Source of the DNA: Berberis thunbergii
Lineage: Eukaryota > Streptophyta > Magnoliopsida > Ranunculales > Berberidaceae
Direction of reading: 5' to 3'
DNA: 64,000 nt
NCBI GenBank assembly: GCA_003290165.1
Contig: QNQO01001158.1
Coordinates: 62,001 to 126,000, forward strand
Shown here: positions 24,306-36,125 of the stretch, one piece after another
Numbering within the stretch: the first letter of the stretch is position 1
How the letters are laid out: each line of letters opens with the position of its first letter
The notes under the pieces: model-generated
What the model saw: only the letters and a program-made list of their open reading frames with translations
Databases searched by the model: none
Told to the model about the DNA's origin: nothing
Made by a program: the position numbers and the translations under genes

Positions 24306-24975
24306 ACTCATCACCGCCAAATAGTACTCGAGGTAGAAATAGGCATGGTGAGAAAGGAAGAGAACATGAAAAAAATGTTGCACAAAACAAGGTTAGAAGT
24401 ACAAACTTGGTTACTAATAGTGAGAGTAGATTCACTCCTCTTGCAACCATGGAGGAAGCTAGTGAAATAAGTGACGAAGATGATGTCATCGAAGAAGATT
24501 TGGACTTAAATCCATTATGACTAACCAGGGTGCAATCAAACCTTTGTAGATCAAACAGATGAAGGAAGGGCAATCCCAAAGTACTTGGAGCATGGATCAC
24601 TTACATCTAAACCAAGTAAAAGGTAACTTTTAAACTTGAAGAAGCCAATTAACGTATGATGCATATGTTTTTGGATTCTTGTATGGGTGCTAGATTAGAG
24701 CTAATATTCAATGGGTTTACTTATGATTTTCAATGCTTTCCTGATCTCTATGTTGACTTCTCTTACATCTTGTTAAGTATAAATCAAGTCATAAGAATAA
24801 TTCAACAATTGATTGGTGCTTATGAGAAAGTAAACTTACGAAATGTGCCCCAAGAAACTACTACTATGGCAAACCACTTTGTGAGATTATTTTCCAACTT
24901 GGAGACCATGGAGCTTAATCTCATTAGCCTTTTTTTAGGATTTGAAGAAATTCTTTATTTTTGTTGATGATGTAA
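24306..24975 (+). pseudogene. LINE ORF1 tail and RNase H-like ORF2 end
   Basis: 24306-24520 reads as the ORF1 tail: SRFTPLATMEEASEISDEDD then VIEEDLDLNPL and a stop, the acidic ending common in plant LINE ORF1. Further on, 24760-24900 reads LLSINQVIRIIQQLIGAYEK and VNLRNVPQETTTMANHFVRL, which fits the end of the RNase H-like domain of plant LINE ORF2 (pattern V.IRHVPRE.N..AD.LA). The reverse transcriptase that should lie between is missing. The second identification rests on a short degenerate motif. Confidence 0.55.
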
Positions 24976-25075
24976 TGAGCGAACTAATGAGTGACTGTAT
25001 TTGGTTCATCATTTTTTTATTTAATAAAAAGGTTTGGGGATCCTTCAAACCACTGCTCGCTTTCCCCCGAAAAAA

Positions 25076-25481
25076 GGTTGACGAATAAAACATGGCAATT
25101 TATGGAAGGAAAAGAGTACAACTCAAAGGAACAATGCCAAGACAACAACATATGCAATAATAGCAAAAAAAAGTGGTTAAACTTGTTTCGCTAGAGGGCT
25201 GGTAAATTATCAATATTTATTATGCTCGTGATAACTTTGTATAGGACTTAGGGTATTGTATTAATGTCTTTGATATAGTTTATGCAAGACAATATAGTTG
25301 TGGTGCTCCCTTGGGTGTTAATCTAGTTGAGAAAATTGGGGTGCCTAATAATGCAAGGAACACTTGTCTAATTTTATTAATGCTAATTAGTGTTAGGATA
25401 GTTTTCCTTTTCCTTTTCAGTGAAGTTATTTCTTTATTGAACAAAAGGGGTCCTCAAACATTCGACCTACTCCAATTAGTA
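25076..25481 (+). repeat. Dispersed repeat family, copy A, part 2
   Basis: Matches 38709-39085 of copy B: ATTTATTATGCTCGTGATAA, TTGTATAGGAC-type, GTGCCTAATAATGCAA.GAACACT, GAAGTTATTTCTTTATT and AGGGGTCC. It ends at CCAATTAGTA (25472-25481), where a 0.8-kb insertion begins. Confidence 0.8.
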
Positions 25482-26270
25482 GGACAAAAAGTGGGTCAGA
25501 TCTGGTACGAATACATAGGTATATGTATCTAGATCCAAATTATTTTATACGGGTCTAGATCTTATTCATAAACCATATACCATATCCGAGAAAATGGTTA
25601 ACCATATCCACCCGGATCGATCTAGATTACCTTATTCGGATCAGATGTTGGCGGATTAAATTTGGACTGGCTAAATAAATATCATGCCTCTGATCTATGA
25701 TCTATTGAGAATACTTTTAGTTAGAATATTTTTATTTAAAAAATAAAAATAAAACAACTTAGTTTATGTAAAAAAATCATTGAAAATAAAAGTATAAACA
25801 TAACTCTTTAAAGAAGAAAAGAGAACATTGTAGTTTATTAAATTATCATAGAAACTCAAATGATAATTTAACAAACAATCAAGGTGTGAATATGTCATAT
25901 AACAACAACATAAAACTCTTATGCATTTTCCATACAAGTACAACTTTAACACATTCAAAACATCAACAAATAAAAATGTAGTTTTTTTGTGTGTTTGTAA
26001 CTATCATTATGTCCTTATTCTTTTGCAAAATTCACAATGATTATAAGCTACTTATTATTAAAAACAAAACTTGGATGTTTTCAGATCCCAACAAATTTTT
26101 AATATAAGATTCATATCCGACTCGTATCCAAATCGGATAAACTTTCACAGGTTCGTATCCAATCCATTTTTTTAATCGAAAATTTATAGAAACCATATCC
26201 GCCTAATCAGATTCAAATTCGGTTTGGACCTTGATTTTATCCATACCATTTTATACGCTTCCAATTGGTA
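25482..26270. mobile_element. 0.8-kb insertion in repeat copy A
   Basis: Absent from copy B. Flanked by near-identical 10-mers CCAATTAGTA (25472) and CCAATTGGTA (26261), consistent with a target duplication. Interior is AT-rich with repeated ATATCC/GGATA words; both ends carry GG(T)TC.G-type short inverted similarity only. No ORF of note. Class not decided. Confidence 0.55.
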
Positions 26271-26515
26271 AAGGTTTTTATTTTATTTTCCACACACTGC
26301 GGTTGGATATGTCATATAGGGGTATAATATCTTACCCCCAATCACGTGAATGAAAAAGAATAAATGATATGTGCGAGATAATTTTAAGAAACTAAACTGG
26401 AATGAGAGGGAAAAAAAAAGTAAAAAGCGATCAACTATGTTCATGCAAGTTTTCTAAACTATCCAAATTTTAATTTTCTAAAGCAAATTATTTTAAGTGT
26501 TTTTTTTAATGAAAT
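26271..26515 (+). repeat. Dispersed repeat family, copy A, part 3
   Basis: Resumes the match to copy B (39095-39215): TTTTTATTTTATTTT, a GTTGGATAT word, CCAATCAC, ATGAAAAA..AATAAATGATA and ATAATTTTGAGAAA-type sequence. Confidence 0.65.
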
Positions 26516-26738
26516 AAAGCAATTTGTGCCATAAACAAACAATCTAGTTTATACATAAGTTAGGAAATTTTCTAAAGAGACCAATTCTAGGAAGAGCCAA
26601 ATTACAAAAAAAAAAAAAAAAAAAAAAAAAAAACCCTTGTTTGGATGGCTCTTCCTAGAATTGATCTCTTTTTAGAAAGTTTCATAACTTATGTATAAAT
26701 TAGATTGTTTGTTTATGGTACAAACTGTTTTAGTTCAT
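26516..26738. repeat. Foldback hairpin with ~80-bp arms and poly-A loop
   Basis: 26520-26597 (CCATAAACAAACAATCTA, then TTCTAGGAAGAGCC) is nearly the exact reverse complement of 26646-26722 (GGCTCTTCCTAGAA, then TAGATTGTTTGTTTATGG). The loop holds about 33 A. One arm sequence also occurs at 5513-5590 next to copy A, so the arms belong to the dispersed repeat family. Confidence 0.85.
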
Positions 26739-26746
26739 TAAAAAAG

Positions 26747-26942
26747 TGGTTTTTATTAGTTTGACCCTCATTAGTTTATATCTAATTGAGTTTAGCCCTC
26801 ATTTTAAATTTTTATTTAGTCTAGCCCTCATTGTATAACAGATATGTTAGGTCAACTACGTTGATCGGTAAATATTGATTTAATGACTAAAGTATCCTAC
26901 ATTGAATGCACATGCAGGCATGTGCAAATTCCATAAAATGCA
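26747..26942 (+). repeat. Left inverted end of the 11.3-kb element
   Basis: Inverted partner of 37846-38031, roughly 85 percent similar by eye. Contains three tandem-like units with the word TAGCCCTCATT or TGACCCTCATT spaced ~35 bp. Confidence 0.82.
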
Positions 26943-27047
26943 ACAAAGGGCTTAGATTATTAATTTCAATCTTGAGGTAATCCTAGGTCTGAAAATTAAA
27001 AAGTTAACCTCGATTCTTCCCATCTCCACTTCTTCAGCCTGTTCAGT

Positions 27048-27290
27048 TTGGTGTTTATTATTGCTTGCTTCATTACTACTTTACTAGTTTGTATTTGTTC
27101 AAATGGTGAAGAGAGATACTACAACTACAACTACAACAACAACAACAACAACAACGAGACAACAAGTGATGCGTCCAAATCTCGTCCTCCTATAAGTTTG
27201 ACCTGCAATATAGATGTTAGACTGCCAAATACCACCTTTTTGGTGACTGACGGCACTCCGATGCTTAAGTCAACAACTCTATTTGAATAA
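27048..27290 (+). CDS. Small unassigned ORF with signal-peptide-like start
   Basis: An 80-codon ORF. Residues 1-18 are hydrophobic (MVFIIACFITTLLVCICS), then an Asn/Tyr-rich stretch encoded by a trinucleotide tract, then TCNIDVRLPNTTFLVTDGTP. I recognise no family. It lies just inside the left end of the 11.3-kb element and may be the first exon of a captured gene: after a TGTAG acceptor near 27399 an open piece GVTEEDVLRNILLIYKDA follows and is cut by the Tat element. Could also be chance. Confidence 0.35.
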   Translation: MVFIIACFITTLLVCICSNGEERYYNYNYNNNNNNNETTSDASKSRPPISLTCNIDVRLPNTTFLVTDGTPMLKSTTLFE

Positions 27291-27453
27291 GAAGTAAATC
27301 TGGAAAAAACTCAGTTAAAGTTGCATACCTCAGTCGATTGTTATCTTTTCCTTATATAATGGTCGTGATTAATTCTCTGTGTTACTTAAGCATGTAGGGT
27401 GTAACGGAAGAAGATGTTCTCCGTAACATTCTCCTCATTTATAAAGATGCGTC

Positions 27454-27695
27454 TGTGGAGGCGTAAATCCCTCCACGACTCTTCTTATGCAATGTTCTTC
27501 TTCTTTATGAGAGAACTCATTCGGGCCTAGATTTGGGCCTTAATTTTGACTTCCTTTAATGGGCCCTGTTTGGGCTTTTATGCTTGATTTTGCTCTCTCT
27601 GGGCTTTATGAATTGGCCCAATAGGAAGGATACATGATCCTCGTGTTGGATGATTTTTGCCACATGTATAGTTGTGATGACGGTCTGTATCATCA
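27454..27695 (-). repeat. Tat element 3' LTR
   Basis: Matches 35273-35524. On the minus strand it begins TGATGATACAGACC directly after the purine tract. Outer end is TG...CA-like on this strand; exact boundary uncertain by ~10 bp. Confidence 0.8.
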
Positions 27696-27698
27696 GCT

Positions 27699-27712
27699 AC
27701 CTCCCCCCCTTA
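27699..27712 (-). other. Polypurine tract of the Tat element
   Basis: Minus-strand AAGGGGGGGAGGTAGC immediately before the 3' LTR: the expected plus-strand primer site, and the best single proof of element orientation. Confidence 0.75.
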
Positions 27713-28013
27713 GTCAGTAGGTATGCTTATGTACCTACCAACTGTGTGGCAGTTGGAATTTTTATTTTAACATTACGGCTCATTAAATGATGTTACTAGT
27801 TGTCATAGCTGCTGTCTCTCCAATGTTTCGTCCGTCTACTCGTTTCAGCGTGATTTCTAGGATTTCTTGCGATTGTCATTTTTTGCACGTTCTCCCAAGA
27901 GTGGACCTTTCGTTGTTCATCCTTATAAAAGGTGAAATTGAGTTCGGGGTTTTCCCTTTACACTGTTTTGATTTCTAGTTGCAGATGCCTTTATCCCTTT
28001 TTTTTTGGCAACC

Positions 28014-30150
28014 ATGTCTAGCTTCAAAGTTTTGAGTGGTGATGTTATTGATGCTTGTGAAGCTTTCTTTTCTCCCAAGTGAGCGACTCATGCAACTTTG
28101 GATAGCATTTGTCACGATTATTCATTGTTAGCCGATCCTGAAATCATTCTCCCTAAAGTGGGCGACAGTCCATGTCATCCAAAGCGTGGCTATATTGCTA
28201 TGTACCCTAGTATGTTCCATTCTGGCTTTAGGATTTTAGTTCCTGGGATCATCTGGAGCACCTAGATTTCATGGGCATCGCTCCTGCCCAACTGGTTCCT
28301 AATGGTTGGAAGGTGATGATTGCAACCTTAGCAAGGGCTGTCATGTCCGGTATCCTTATGAATGTTGAGGTTTTGCATTCCTTAGTGGGGTTTAGTGTAA
28401 ATGGTAACCACATTTGTTATCTTCGTTCTTCATCTTGTTTCAAGAGTCTGCGAGAAGAGTATGGGAATTGGTCGAGGCCCAGGTTTTATGCGTCTTTTTC
28501 CTTCGACTATTTTAAGTTGCTCAAAAATTAGATTTAGTGGTCATTCTGAGAGCCTAAGAGGGTCGAGTTATCACTATCGATTGAGAAATAAGAGTTAAGT
28601 AATCGGTTTGACAAGCTTCCCGAGTCTCAGTGGAAGATTTCATTACTACGAATGCTATTATTCGTAGTTGGTTGTATTCATCAAGTGAGGCAGGTCGCGC
28701 AGAGCCTACTGCAGATCGTGCTTAGGAGGTGAGTGTTGCACGTGCTGGTGATATGAATGTTGGTCGCGAAACGAGTTCTGTTAAGGAACTTGTAGGCCGA
28801 ATTACTTTTGTTGTTGTCCGAGGCTCTAGGAGTGTTAGCTGGATTGTTAGAAAGAGGAAACTTTGTAGGCCTCCCAGCCCATTTCCGATGGTAACAATTA
28901 GTCCTGGTCATATCTCGAAGAAGAAGAAGCTAGCTACATCTATTCATGGTTTCATTAGGCTCCCTCCCCTCCTACATTTCCCTGAAAATGAGGTCGTGGT
29001 TTGGAGGATGACTCTGATGCCCCGAGAAGATGAGGAGATAAATCAAGCTCTTGAAAGGAGCAAAAAAGAGGTTTCTCATCCTTTGGATGATCATGAAAAG
29101 AGTATTGTCTCCTTGTACGGTTTGCCAGCTTCTGCCGACTTGACGGTTTATGAATGTCGCATCGTTGAAAATAAAATGTTTCAGCTTGGACTTAAGCAGT
29201 CTGAGAATTCGAGCAGTACCAAGACTTTGGATGACTTCGAGTACGATCCGACATTGGAAGATCAGGTCCTTACTCGAGCTCGGAGCTTCAAACCCCACGT
29301 GTTTCCTATTGTTGCTAAGACCTCAAAATTTCCTACTACTCCCTCCGCTTCTAGTCCTATCTCGGTTGTGCCCAAGAAATTCTGTTGGCATTCTTAGAAT
29401 GATGTGCAGGACAATACTCGCTGCCTCATTGGCGGTTGTCATGGGCGGTTGGCTAATAAGGCTTTCATGCTCGTGCATCCGCCACGTCATCCTATTGATG
29501 AGGGCCTCCAGCACCTTATGGAAGGAATAACCCATTTTAGTTATGCAACTATGATGGGGTCGGATTGTAAGGCTACCCGCGATCAGGTGGCGTTCATCGA
29601 GCGGAAGCTGGTGGGGCATGTTTTGGTTATTTCTCACGTTCTCTGCCAAGTTGATTTGTTGAAAACACAGTGCATAGAGCATGCAAGGGTTGCTGATACT
29701 ACACGAACTTCATTGAGGGAGCTCGAGGCTATTCGGAACAAGTTCACTTCTGATATCGAAACGTCTAAAGTTGAGCTGGATAGGTTGTGGTCCCGTCTGA
29801 ATGTTGCTAAAAATGAATTGTTCGACCAAAAGGCTAAGCGGGATGAGGCCACTCGTTCTACCGAAGAGTGTTCTGCCAGTCTCAAGGCTTTTGTGACGCA
29901 AATTGCTCAGTTGAATTTTGAGTTTATTGCAGCCAAGTCTGCAGTTTCCACTAGACTTACTGTCGTTGATAATGAATTGGCGTCGACTCAAGCCGAGCTT
30001 TCAACTGTTACCGAAAGGCTAAAGGCTACGAAAGCAGCGGATTGGAAAAAAATGGTCGATGGTCGTCACAATTTTTTGGATTTCCTTGAGACGCAAGGCT
30101 TAGATTATCCGAATATCATAGCTACGCTGAGCAAGAATTCGATGATGTAG
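28014..30150 (+). pseudogene. Antisense additional ORF of the Tat element (putative gypsy-type transposon domain)
   Basis: Opens at ATG 28014 (MSSFKVLSGDVIDACEAFFS) and is broken by stops and shifts near 28080 and 28260. The N-terminal region with MGIAPAQLVPNGWKV fits the domain often annotated as 'putative gypsy type transposon' in plant Tat elements (usual form LGLAPAQLHPNAWR). The next two open stretches (28729-29397, 29404-30150) are charged; 29650-30080 is coiled-coil-like with Ala/Glu/Lys heptads. Such extra ORFs are known in Tat elements in either orientation; function is unknown. It runs opposite to gag-pol. Confidence 0.68.
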
Positions 30151-30739
30151 AGGAAATCGTTCCGAATTGCTAAGTGATCTTGTTGTCGAAGAACAATCTC
30201 ATCATTTGTTTGAGCTTGCACCATCTAGTGATGCTGCTAATAATACTGATGTTCCTTCTTAAACGTCTCTTTTGGCTCTTTGTAATCTTTTCTTTTTTTA
30301 AAATCAATGGAAACTTATATTTTGGATTTGTTGTGTCCGGTATGTCTAGCTTATTAGCCTTTTTAATTTCGACATTTCTTGCAGAATTCTGACTCGTTCA
30401 TCCAGATTTTTGTGAATAGATTTAGTGTTCGACATACTAGTCATGTAGAAGCTCTTTTTTACGAAATTTGATTCTATATCTGGATTACGATGTTGTACAT
30501 TATAGTCGATGGGAAAAAGTTTGGCTCGTATGTTCTGGTACTTTGTTACTTCGTGGTTGATCAAGCCATAAGTTTCATGTTCATGTCCGACTCATTCGTC
30601 CCAATATATTTATCAGTTACTTGATACTCTAGTCGTGCTGAGTATTTTCACAAGTGAGATTTTCAGTCTGACTTCTTTATCCCACTACACTTTTGTCGTT
30701 TTGAACTCTAGATGGAGGATTGAGCAAAAACGTTTATTG

Positions 30740-33700
30740 ATAATATCTTTTTAAGTGCTCTACATGCCACAATCATGGTAGTTTTTTCACCCTCCTTGTT
30801 TTCCAACCAGTATGTCCATGTTCTATTGATCTTTATTACTCTATACGGCCTTTCCAATTTGGGTTTAGCTTGCCCCCACCTGGTTCCTTTGTGTTGAGCT
30901 GGACTTTTTGGAGTACCCAATCGCCGATGTCGAAAGTGCAGGTTCTTACCTTCTTATTGTAATATTCGGCCATATACTATTGGTAGGTCATTGTTTTGAT
31001 AGAAGTCACTTCTCGTTCTTCCTCGAGAAGGTCCAGCCCATTTCTAAATTCCTCGACGCTATCTTCAACACGAAATTCTTCAGTCTTGAATGTCGGCATA
31101 CCGATCTCCACATGTATCATTACTTCGGACCCGTATGCAAGGGCAAAAGGGGTTTCCCCTATCAGAGTTTTTTTGTAGTTTTGTATGCCCAAAGAACACC
31201 ATGTAACTTGGATGTCCACAATCATGTTGCTGCCTCGAGCCTTCTTTTTATCGCTTTCGAGATTGTTTTGTTGTTGACCTCGCCTTGCGCATTTGCATGT
31301 GGATGGGTGGGTGCCAAGAAATGCAGCTGGATGTTCAAGTTTTTACATAGCTTTTTTATTTTCCTGCCTTCGAATTGTTTCCCGTTGTCCATGACAATTA
31401 CCCTTGGGATCCCGAATCTGCATATTATGTCTTTCCAAAGAAACTTCTCGACTTGGGTTTCTCCTATCTTTGCTAGGGGTTATACTTATACACACTTAGT
31501 GAAGTAATTTACTGCAACGAGGAGAAACTTTTTTTGGTCTGACATAAGGAGTAGTCCTACGATGTCCATTCCCCATTATGTAAATGGCCAAGAGCTACTT
31601 ATCATGATCAGGTTGTGTCCCGGCATGTGAGTGTACGAGGCAAATCTCTAGCATTTGTCGCATGCGCAAACAAGTTTTCTAGCATCATTTTGCATCGTTG
31701 GCCAGTAGTATCCTAGTGTGAATGTTTTATGGGCTTGCGTTCTTCGGCATGGGTGATTCCCACATGTGTCATGGTAGATTTCTTGTAAGACAGTCAGCAT
31801 CCTCGGGTGAAAGGCACCTTAGTAACGAACTGGTGGTGGATCTTTTGTAGAGTCTGTTGTTAGTCATCGTGTATCATGCTACACGATTTCGCAGTTTTCG
31901 GGTCTCCATCTTATTTGTTGGGAGTTCTTTTTTTGATATATACGCTAGGATTGAAGTTGTCCAGTTGTTTTCTTGATTTGTGCGCATGCTTCTTCCACCT
32001 GGTTTTCAAGTATGGAACTACCTTGTATCATGACGAGTGGATTATCATTCTCTTTAGCTTGTGATGCTTTCTTTGCCAGTCCATCAACTCTTTTGTTATC
32101 CACCCTTGCGCACCGTTGAATGATTGCAATCTGGAAGCCTTCTATCAATTCAATAGTTTTTTGGTGGTATGCTTTCATTCGAACGTCTTTGACTTAGAAT
32201 TCACCTTTCAATTGAGTGACCACCAGTTTGGAATCAGTAAAGACACTGATGTCTTTTATTCCCAATTGTTTTGCTAATTGTAGCCCGACTATCACTGCTT
32301 TGTACTCGGGTTCGTTGTTTGAGGCTTTAAATTTCAATTTTATTGCCTTATTCAACGTGACGCCCTCTGAGTTGTTCAAGACCAATCCAGCTCTACTTCC
32401 AGCCTTGTTGGATGTTTCGTCACAGTGGAGGATCCATCCGTGGGTGGTTGATTTGATTTTCCCTTCTTCATTTTTGCTTTCTGCATGTTGACCGTTGTTC
32501 CCTGTAAATTCGGCGATGAAATCTACAATGTCTGGCTTTGATCGTGGCTCTAGGGGCATAGCTAATATCGAACTGCCCATTTCACCATCCTTTTCGATAG
32601 ATCAATTTGTGCAACACCGACCGAAGTGGCTGCTCGGCCATGACTATGATTGGATGCACTTGGAAGTATGGTCGTAGGTTTATTGAAGACACGATCAGGG
32701 CGAATGCCAATTTCTCTAGAGCTAGATAGTTGATATATGCATCCGCAATTGTTTTGCTGATGTAGTATACTGGTTTTTGTGCACCATTTTCCTCCCATAC
32801 TAGCGCTGAGCTTACCGCGTGGTCAAACATGGATAAATATAAATGAAGTGCTTCCCCCGTGTTCAGTTTCGTCAGTAGCTCTGTGCTCCCCATGTATGCT
32901 TTTAGCATTTGAAAACTTTTCTTCCACTTTGCATTCCACTCGAATGTCATGTTCCTTTCAAATTTTTGAAGAAGTGTAGACATTTGTCTGATGATTTGGA
33001 AATGAATCTATTCAAGGTTGCTATTCTTCCATTAAGACTTTGTACGCCCTTTATGTTTGTTGGTGACTGCATGTTGAGAAGCACTTGTATTTGCTTTGGG
33101 TCGGCCTCGATTCCTCTTTGATTAACCATATACCCGAGGAATTTTCCTGATTCTACTACAAATGTGCACTTCTCCAGATTCAGTTTCATTTTGTATTTTC
33201 GCAGTTGGAAGAAGGCATGTTCGAGATCTGTGATGTGGTTTGTTCGGTTTAAGCTTTTGACAAGCATATCATTGATGTAAACTTCCATCGTCTTACCGGT
33301 TTGATCTTTGAACATTCTGTTCACCAGCCGTTGGTACGTGGTTTCGGCGTTCTTCAATCCGAAGGGCATTACCCGATAGCAATATGTGCCTATTTCCATT
33401 ATAAAATATGTTTTTTCTTGGTCGAGAGGGTACATATGTATCTGCTTATACCCAGAGTGCGAATCCATAAAGCTCAACAGTTCATGTTCGGTGGTTGCAT
33501 CCATTATCTAATCTATTCGTGAAAGTGGGAAAATGACTTTTGGGCAAGCTCTATTCAGATCAATGTAGTCCATGCATACCCTCCATTTGTTGTTATTTTT
33601 CTTTACCAATACTGTGTTGGCTAACCAATCCGAGTAGTGAGCTTCTCTGATCATCCTTGCATTAAGCAGGCGGTGCACTTCATCATTTATTGCTTGATTA

Positions 33701-34440
33701 TTTTTTGGAGCCACCGGCCTTCTTTTTTGCTGAATCGACTTCTTGTCTGAATTTACTTATAATTTGTGGGAAATGACGGATGGGTCTATTTCCACCATGT
33801 CCTTCATTATCCATGCAAAAACATCTTGATGATTTTTAGCAACTGGATTAGTTTCTTGGCAAGCATTGGGTGAATCTTTGTGCCAATCCAGACTGCTCTA
33901 TTTTCTTCGTCATCCAAGGCCGCTCCTTCTTCTGGTTGTCCGGTGTTCAATCGATCCCGTGGGCGGGTTGGTGTCGTATTATCATCTAAGAGGTCGGGGT
34001 TCGTCTGGCCAGGTTGCTATGAAAGCTCCCCCGGTCATTGCAATAATTGCTGTTTATGGGGAGTTTTTATTGTTGTGTAATGACACTCGCGAGCCGTTAG
34101 TTGACCTCTTTTGATTATCTAGACTCCATTGTCGATATGGTACTTCAAGAAGTGTTGCATGGTTGAGGACACTGCACCCATTTTGTATATCTAGGGTCTT
34201 CCGAGTAGCATGTTGTACTCAGAAGAAGCATTAACGAGAAAGAAGTCTGTTAATAACACTCGTTGTTTTCCTGGTTCTCTTGCTTCGACTGGTAATTGAA
34301 TCATCCGCAGCGAGCAACATTGTTCCCACTGAAATCCACCATTGGTTGATCACTAGGTGAGAGCATCTCGTTAGTGAACCACATCCTTTAAAATGATGTC
34401 AGATATAGGAGGTTGGCTGAACTACCCGTGTTGACCAACA
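30740..34440 (-). pseudogene. Tat pol: protease, RT, RNase H, second RNase H, integrase (broken)
   Basis: Protease at ~34440-34395 reads VLVNTGSSAN, with Asn instead of the catalytic Asp of DTGS. A segment at 34310-34130 (YNMLLGRPRIYK) is its usual continuation. RT (33714-32950): VKKNNNKWRVCMDY, FMDSHSGYKQI, MPFGLKNAETTYQRL, and YINDML, where the first catalytic Asp is Asn; one in-frame stop at ~33505. RNase H (32983-32590): SALVWEENGAQKPVYYISKT. Second RNase H (32580-31945): NNEPEYKAVIVGLQLA, FTDSKLVV. Integrase (31760-30740): C.CDKC zinc motif, MDNGKQFEG, AQGEVNNK, GETPFALAYGSEVMIHVEIG, and a C-terminal ERPYRVIKI fold. Two catalytic substitutions and many stops make it inactive. Confidence 0.85.
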
Positions 34441-34744
34441 CTCTCTTAATTTCCCACCTAGTTATCAGCATCGAAATTACTAAGGCATTATTGTGCGGGA
34501 AATTAACTCCGTTTGCATCTTCGTTGGAGAAGGTCAGAGTCTTTTTCATCGTTCTTGCGCATTGTGCAGACGACTCTTGGTATCTAATTTTTGCTCGTAA
34601 GTCCCTGACTACTCGCTTCCGGGATCAAGTGGATTGCTCATTTCTTCCCGTTGCACCATGCAAAACGTATATTAGCTCTTTTGATTACCCTCCCGGTGTG
34701 ATTATTCCATTTTCAGACTCTTTCAACTTAACAAATTCTCCAAG

Positions 34745-34945
34745 TCATCCTTTTCTAACATGGCGTTCGAGCTCGTCTCTCAAGTTGTGATAGTCTTCAG
34801 TATAGTGTTTGTACTCATCGTGGAAGAAGAAGTATCTGGTTTTGTTTCGTTTGTCAGGATCTCCTCTCATTTTTGGCGGCCACTTGACGTCTTCCCAATT
34901 TGCTATAGCTTTAAGGACTTCGTCTCGACTTGTTTCTAAAATCAT
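34745..34945 (-). pseudogene. Tat gag fragment
   Basis: Reads WEDVKWPPKMRGDPDKRNKT then YFFFHDEYKHYTEDYHNLRD, ELERHVRKG. The family pattern is CRFH.DHGHDTEDC..LK.EIE.LIR.G; here its Cys/His positions are partly lost. The remaining gag up to the 5' LTR (34950-35270) is unreadable. Confidence 0.7.
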
Positions 34946-35272
34946 GAATGATTTCCCTAGTGGTCAATCGCGTTTGGACCTCTTTGATTGTAACCTTCTA
35001 GGCTTTCATTGATTGAATTCAGGACTATTGTTGGTCCAATGTCTCTTAAGCTAGGTGTTTTCTTCTTGAGGCTCGTTGCCCTCTAGGTCTTAGGTGAGTT
35101 TATGAACCGTTTTGATCATGTGGTTCATCGAGGTCATGAGCATCTCCACATGAGGGTCCAAAGGGATTCCCCAAGATGTCAAAGACTTCTGAACCGTTAC
35201 ATGTTGTGGCTCCCTTTTATCTGGCGCAGTTGGTCCAACAGTTGTTGCAGGGTCGATATCATGAGATAGGTC

Positions 35273-35524
35273 TATGGAGGCATAACTCCCATCACGACTC
35301 TTTTCTTGTCTAACGTTCCTCTTCTTTATGAGAGAACTCGTTCGGACCTAGATTTGGGCCTTAATTCTGACTTCCTTTAATGGGCCATGTTTGAGCTTTT
35401 ATGCTTGGTTTTGTTCTATCTAGGCTTTATAAATTGGCCTAGTAGGAAGGATAACTGATTCTCGTGATGGATAATTTCTGCCACGTGTATGACTGTGATG
35501 ACAGTCTATTTTGATGTATCATCA
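35273..35524 (-). repeat. Tat element 5' LTR
   Basis: Partner of 27454-27695, about 80-85 percent similar by eye, which points to an old insertion. A tRNA primer site could not be identified next to it. Confidence 0.8.
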
Positions 35525-36117
35525 ACAAGGATTAAGAACAAGTGGAAGTCGTTATTCAACTATTGCAAAAATAAGCTCCTCTAACCGTCAAACAAGTGAC
35601 TTTATCTTCATTGTTAAAAGAAATTTCCACTAATCGCTCTTTTTTTCTTTATTCTTGCTATGGATTTTTTATTTTTTTACTTTGAATTCGAGTTTTTTTT
35701 TTTGTTTCAGCTATTGTTCTTTAATACCCACTCATCAGTAATTCGTTTGATTCCACTGAAATCAGAAATTTGAACTCAAAACGTTTTGATTTTGGAGGTT
35801 TTTGGAAAGTAGAGAGTCAGTGAATCGATTATCTAAATAACTCCTTTTCATCTTCGGGATTGAGCCAGCAGGCTGAATAAGGTACATATTTTCCATCTTC
35901 TGAACAAAACATAATAGAATAGAACATATGTTGTCGCTACTACTGGGAAAAGTTTCATTTCAAGAAGAGTCATTGATCTTCTAGAAGAGGATGGTGGCTT
36001 TTCACTGGGCTGGACTGTTGGATGGATGGGCCCCGAGATTCGATTTGATTCAAGTGAATGTTGAACGGTTTAGGCTTCGGGGACTCCGTCCTCAGCTGGT
36101 CAAGCTAGATAATAGTG
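35525..36117. other. Interior of the 11.3-kb element, probable captured ARF upstream region
   Basis: AT-rich with T-runs; no coding motif. It lies upstream of the ARF fragment once the hAT is removed and may be captured leader or intron. Confidence 0.35.
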
Positions 36118-36125
36118 AGATTAAC

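Larger units (their letters stand above)
27454..35524 (-). mobile_element. Tat-lineage Ty3/gypsy retrotransposon, degraded, minus strand
   Basis: Short LTRs (~250 bp) at both ends share TTCTTCTTTATGAGAGAACT, TAGATTTGGGCCTTAATT and GACTTCCTTTAATGGGCC. A C-run at 27701-27712 just inside the left LTR is the polypurine tract on the minus strand, so the element reads right to left: gag (34945), protease, RT (33714), RNase H, second RNase H (32580), integrase (31760-30740). An extra ORF lies in antisense at 28014-30150. A second RNase H and an extra ORF are known hallmarks of the Tat lineage. No 5-bp target duplication was evident. All coding parts carry stops or frameshifts. Confidence 0.85.

Noticed and set aside
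29323..29991. Minus-strand ORFs across the Tat extra ORF
   Set aside because: Shadows of the plus-strand coiled-coil ORF.
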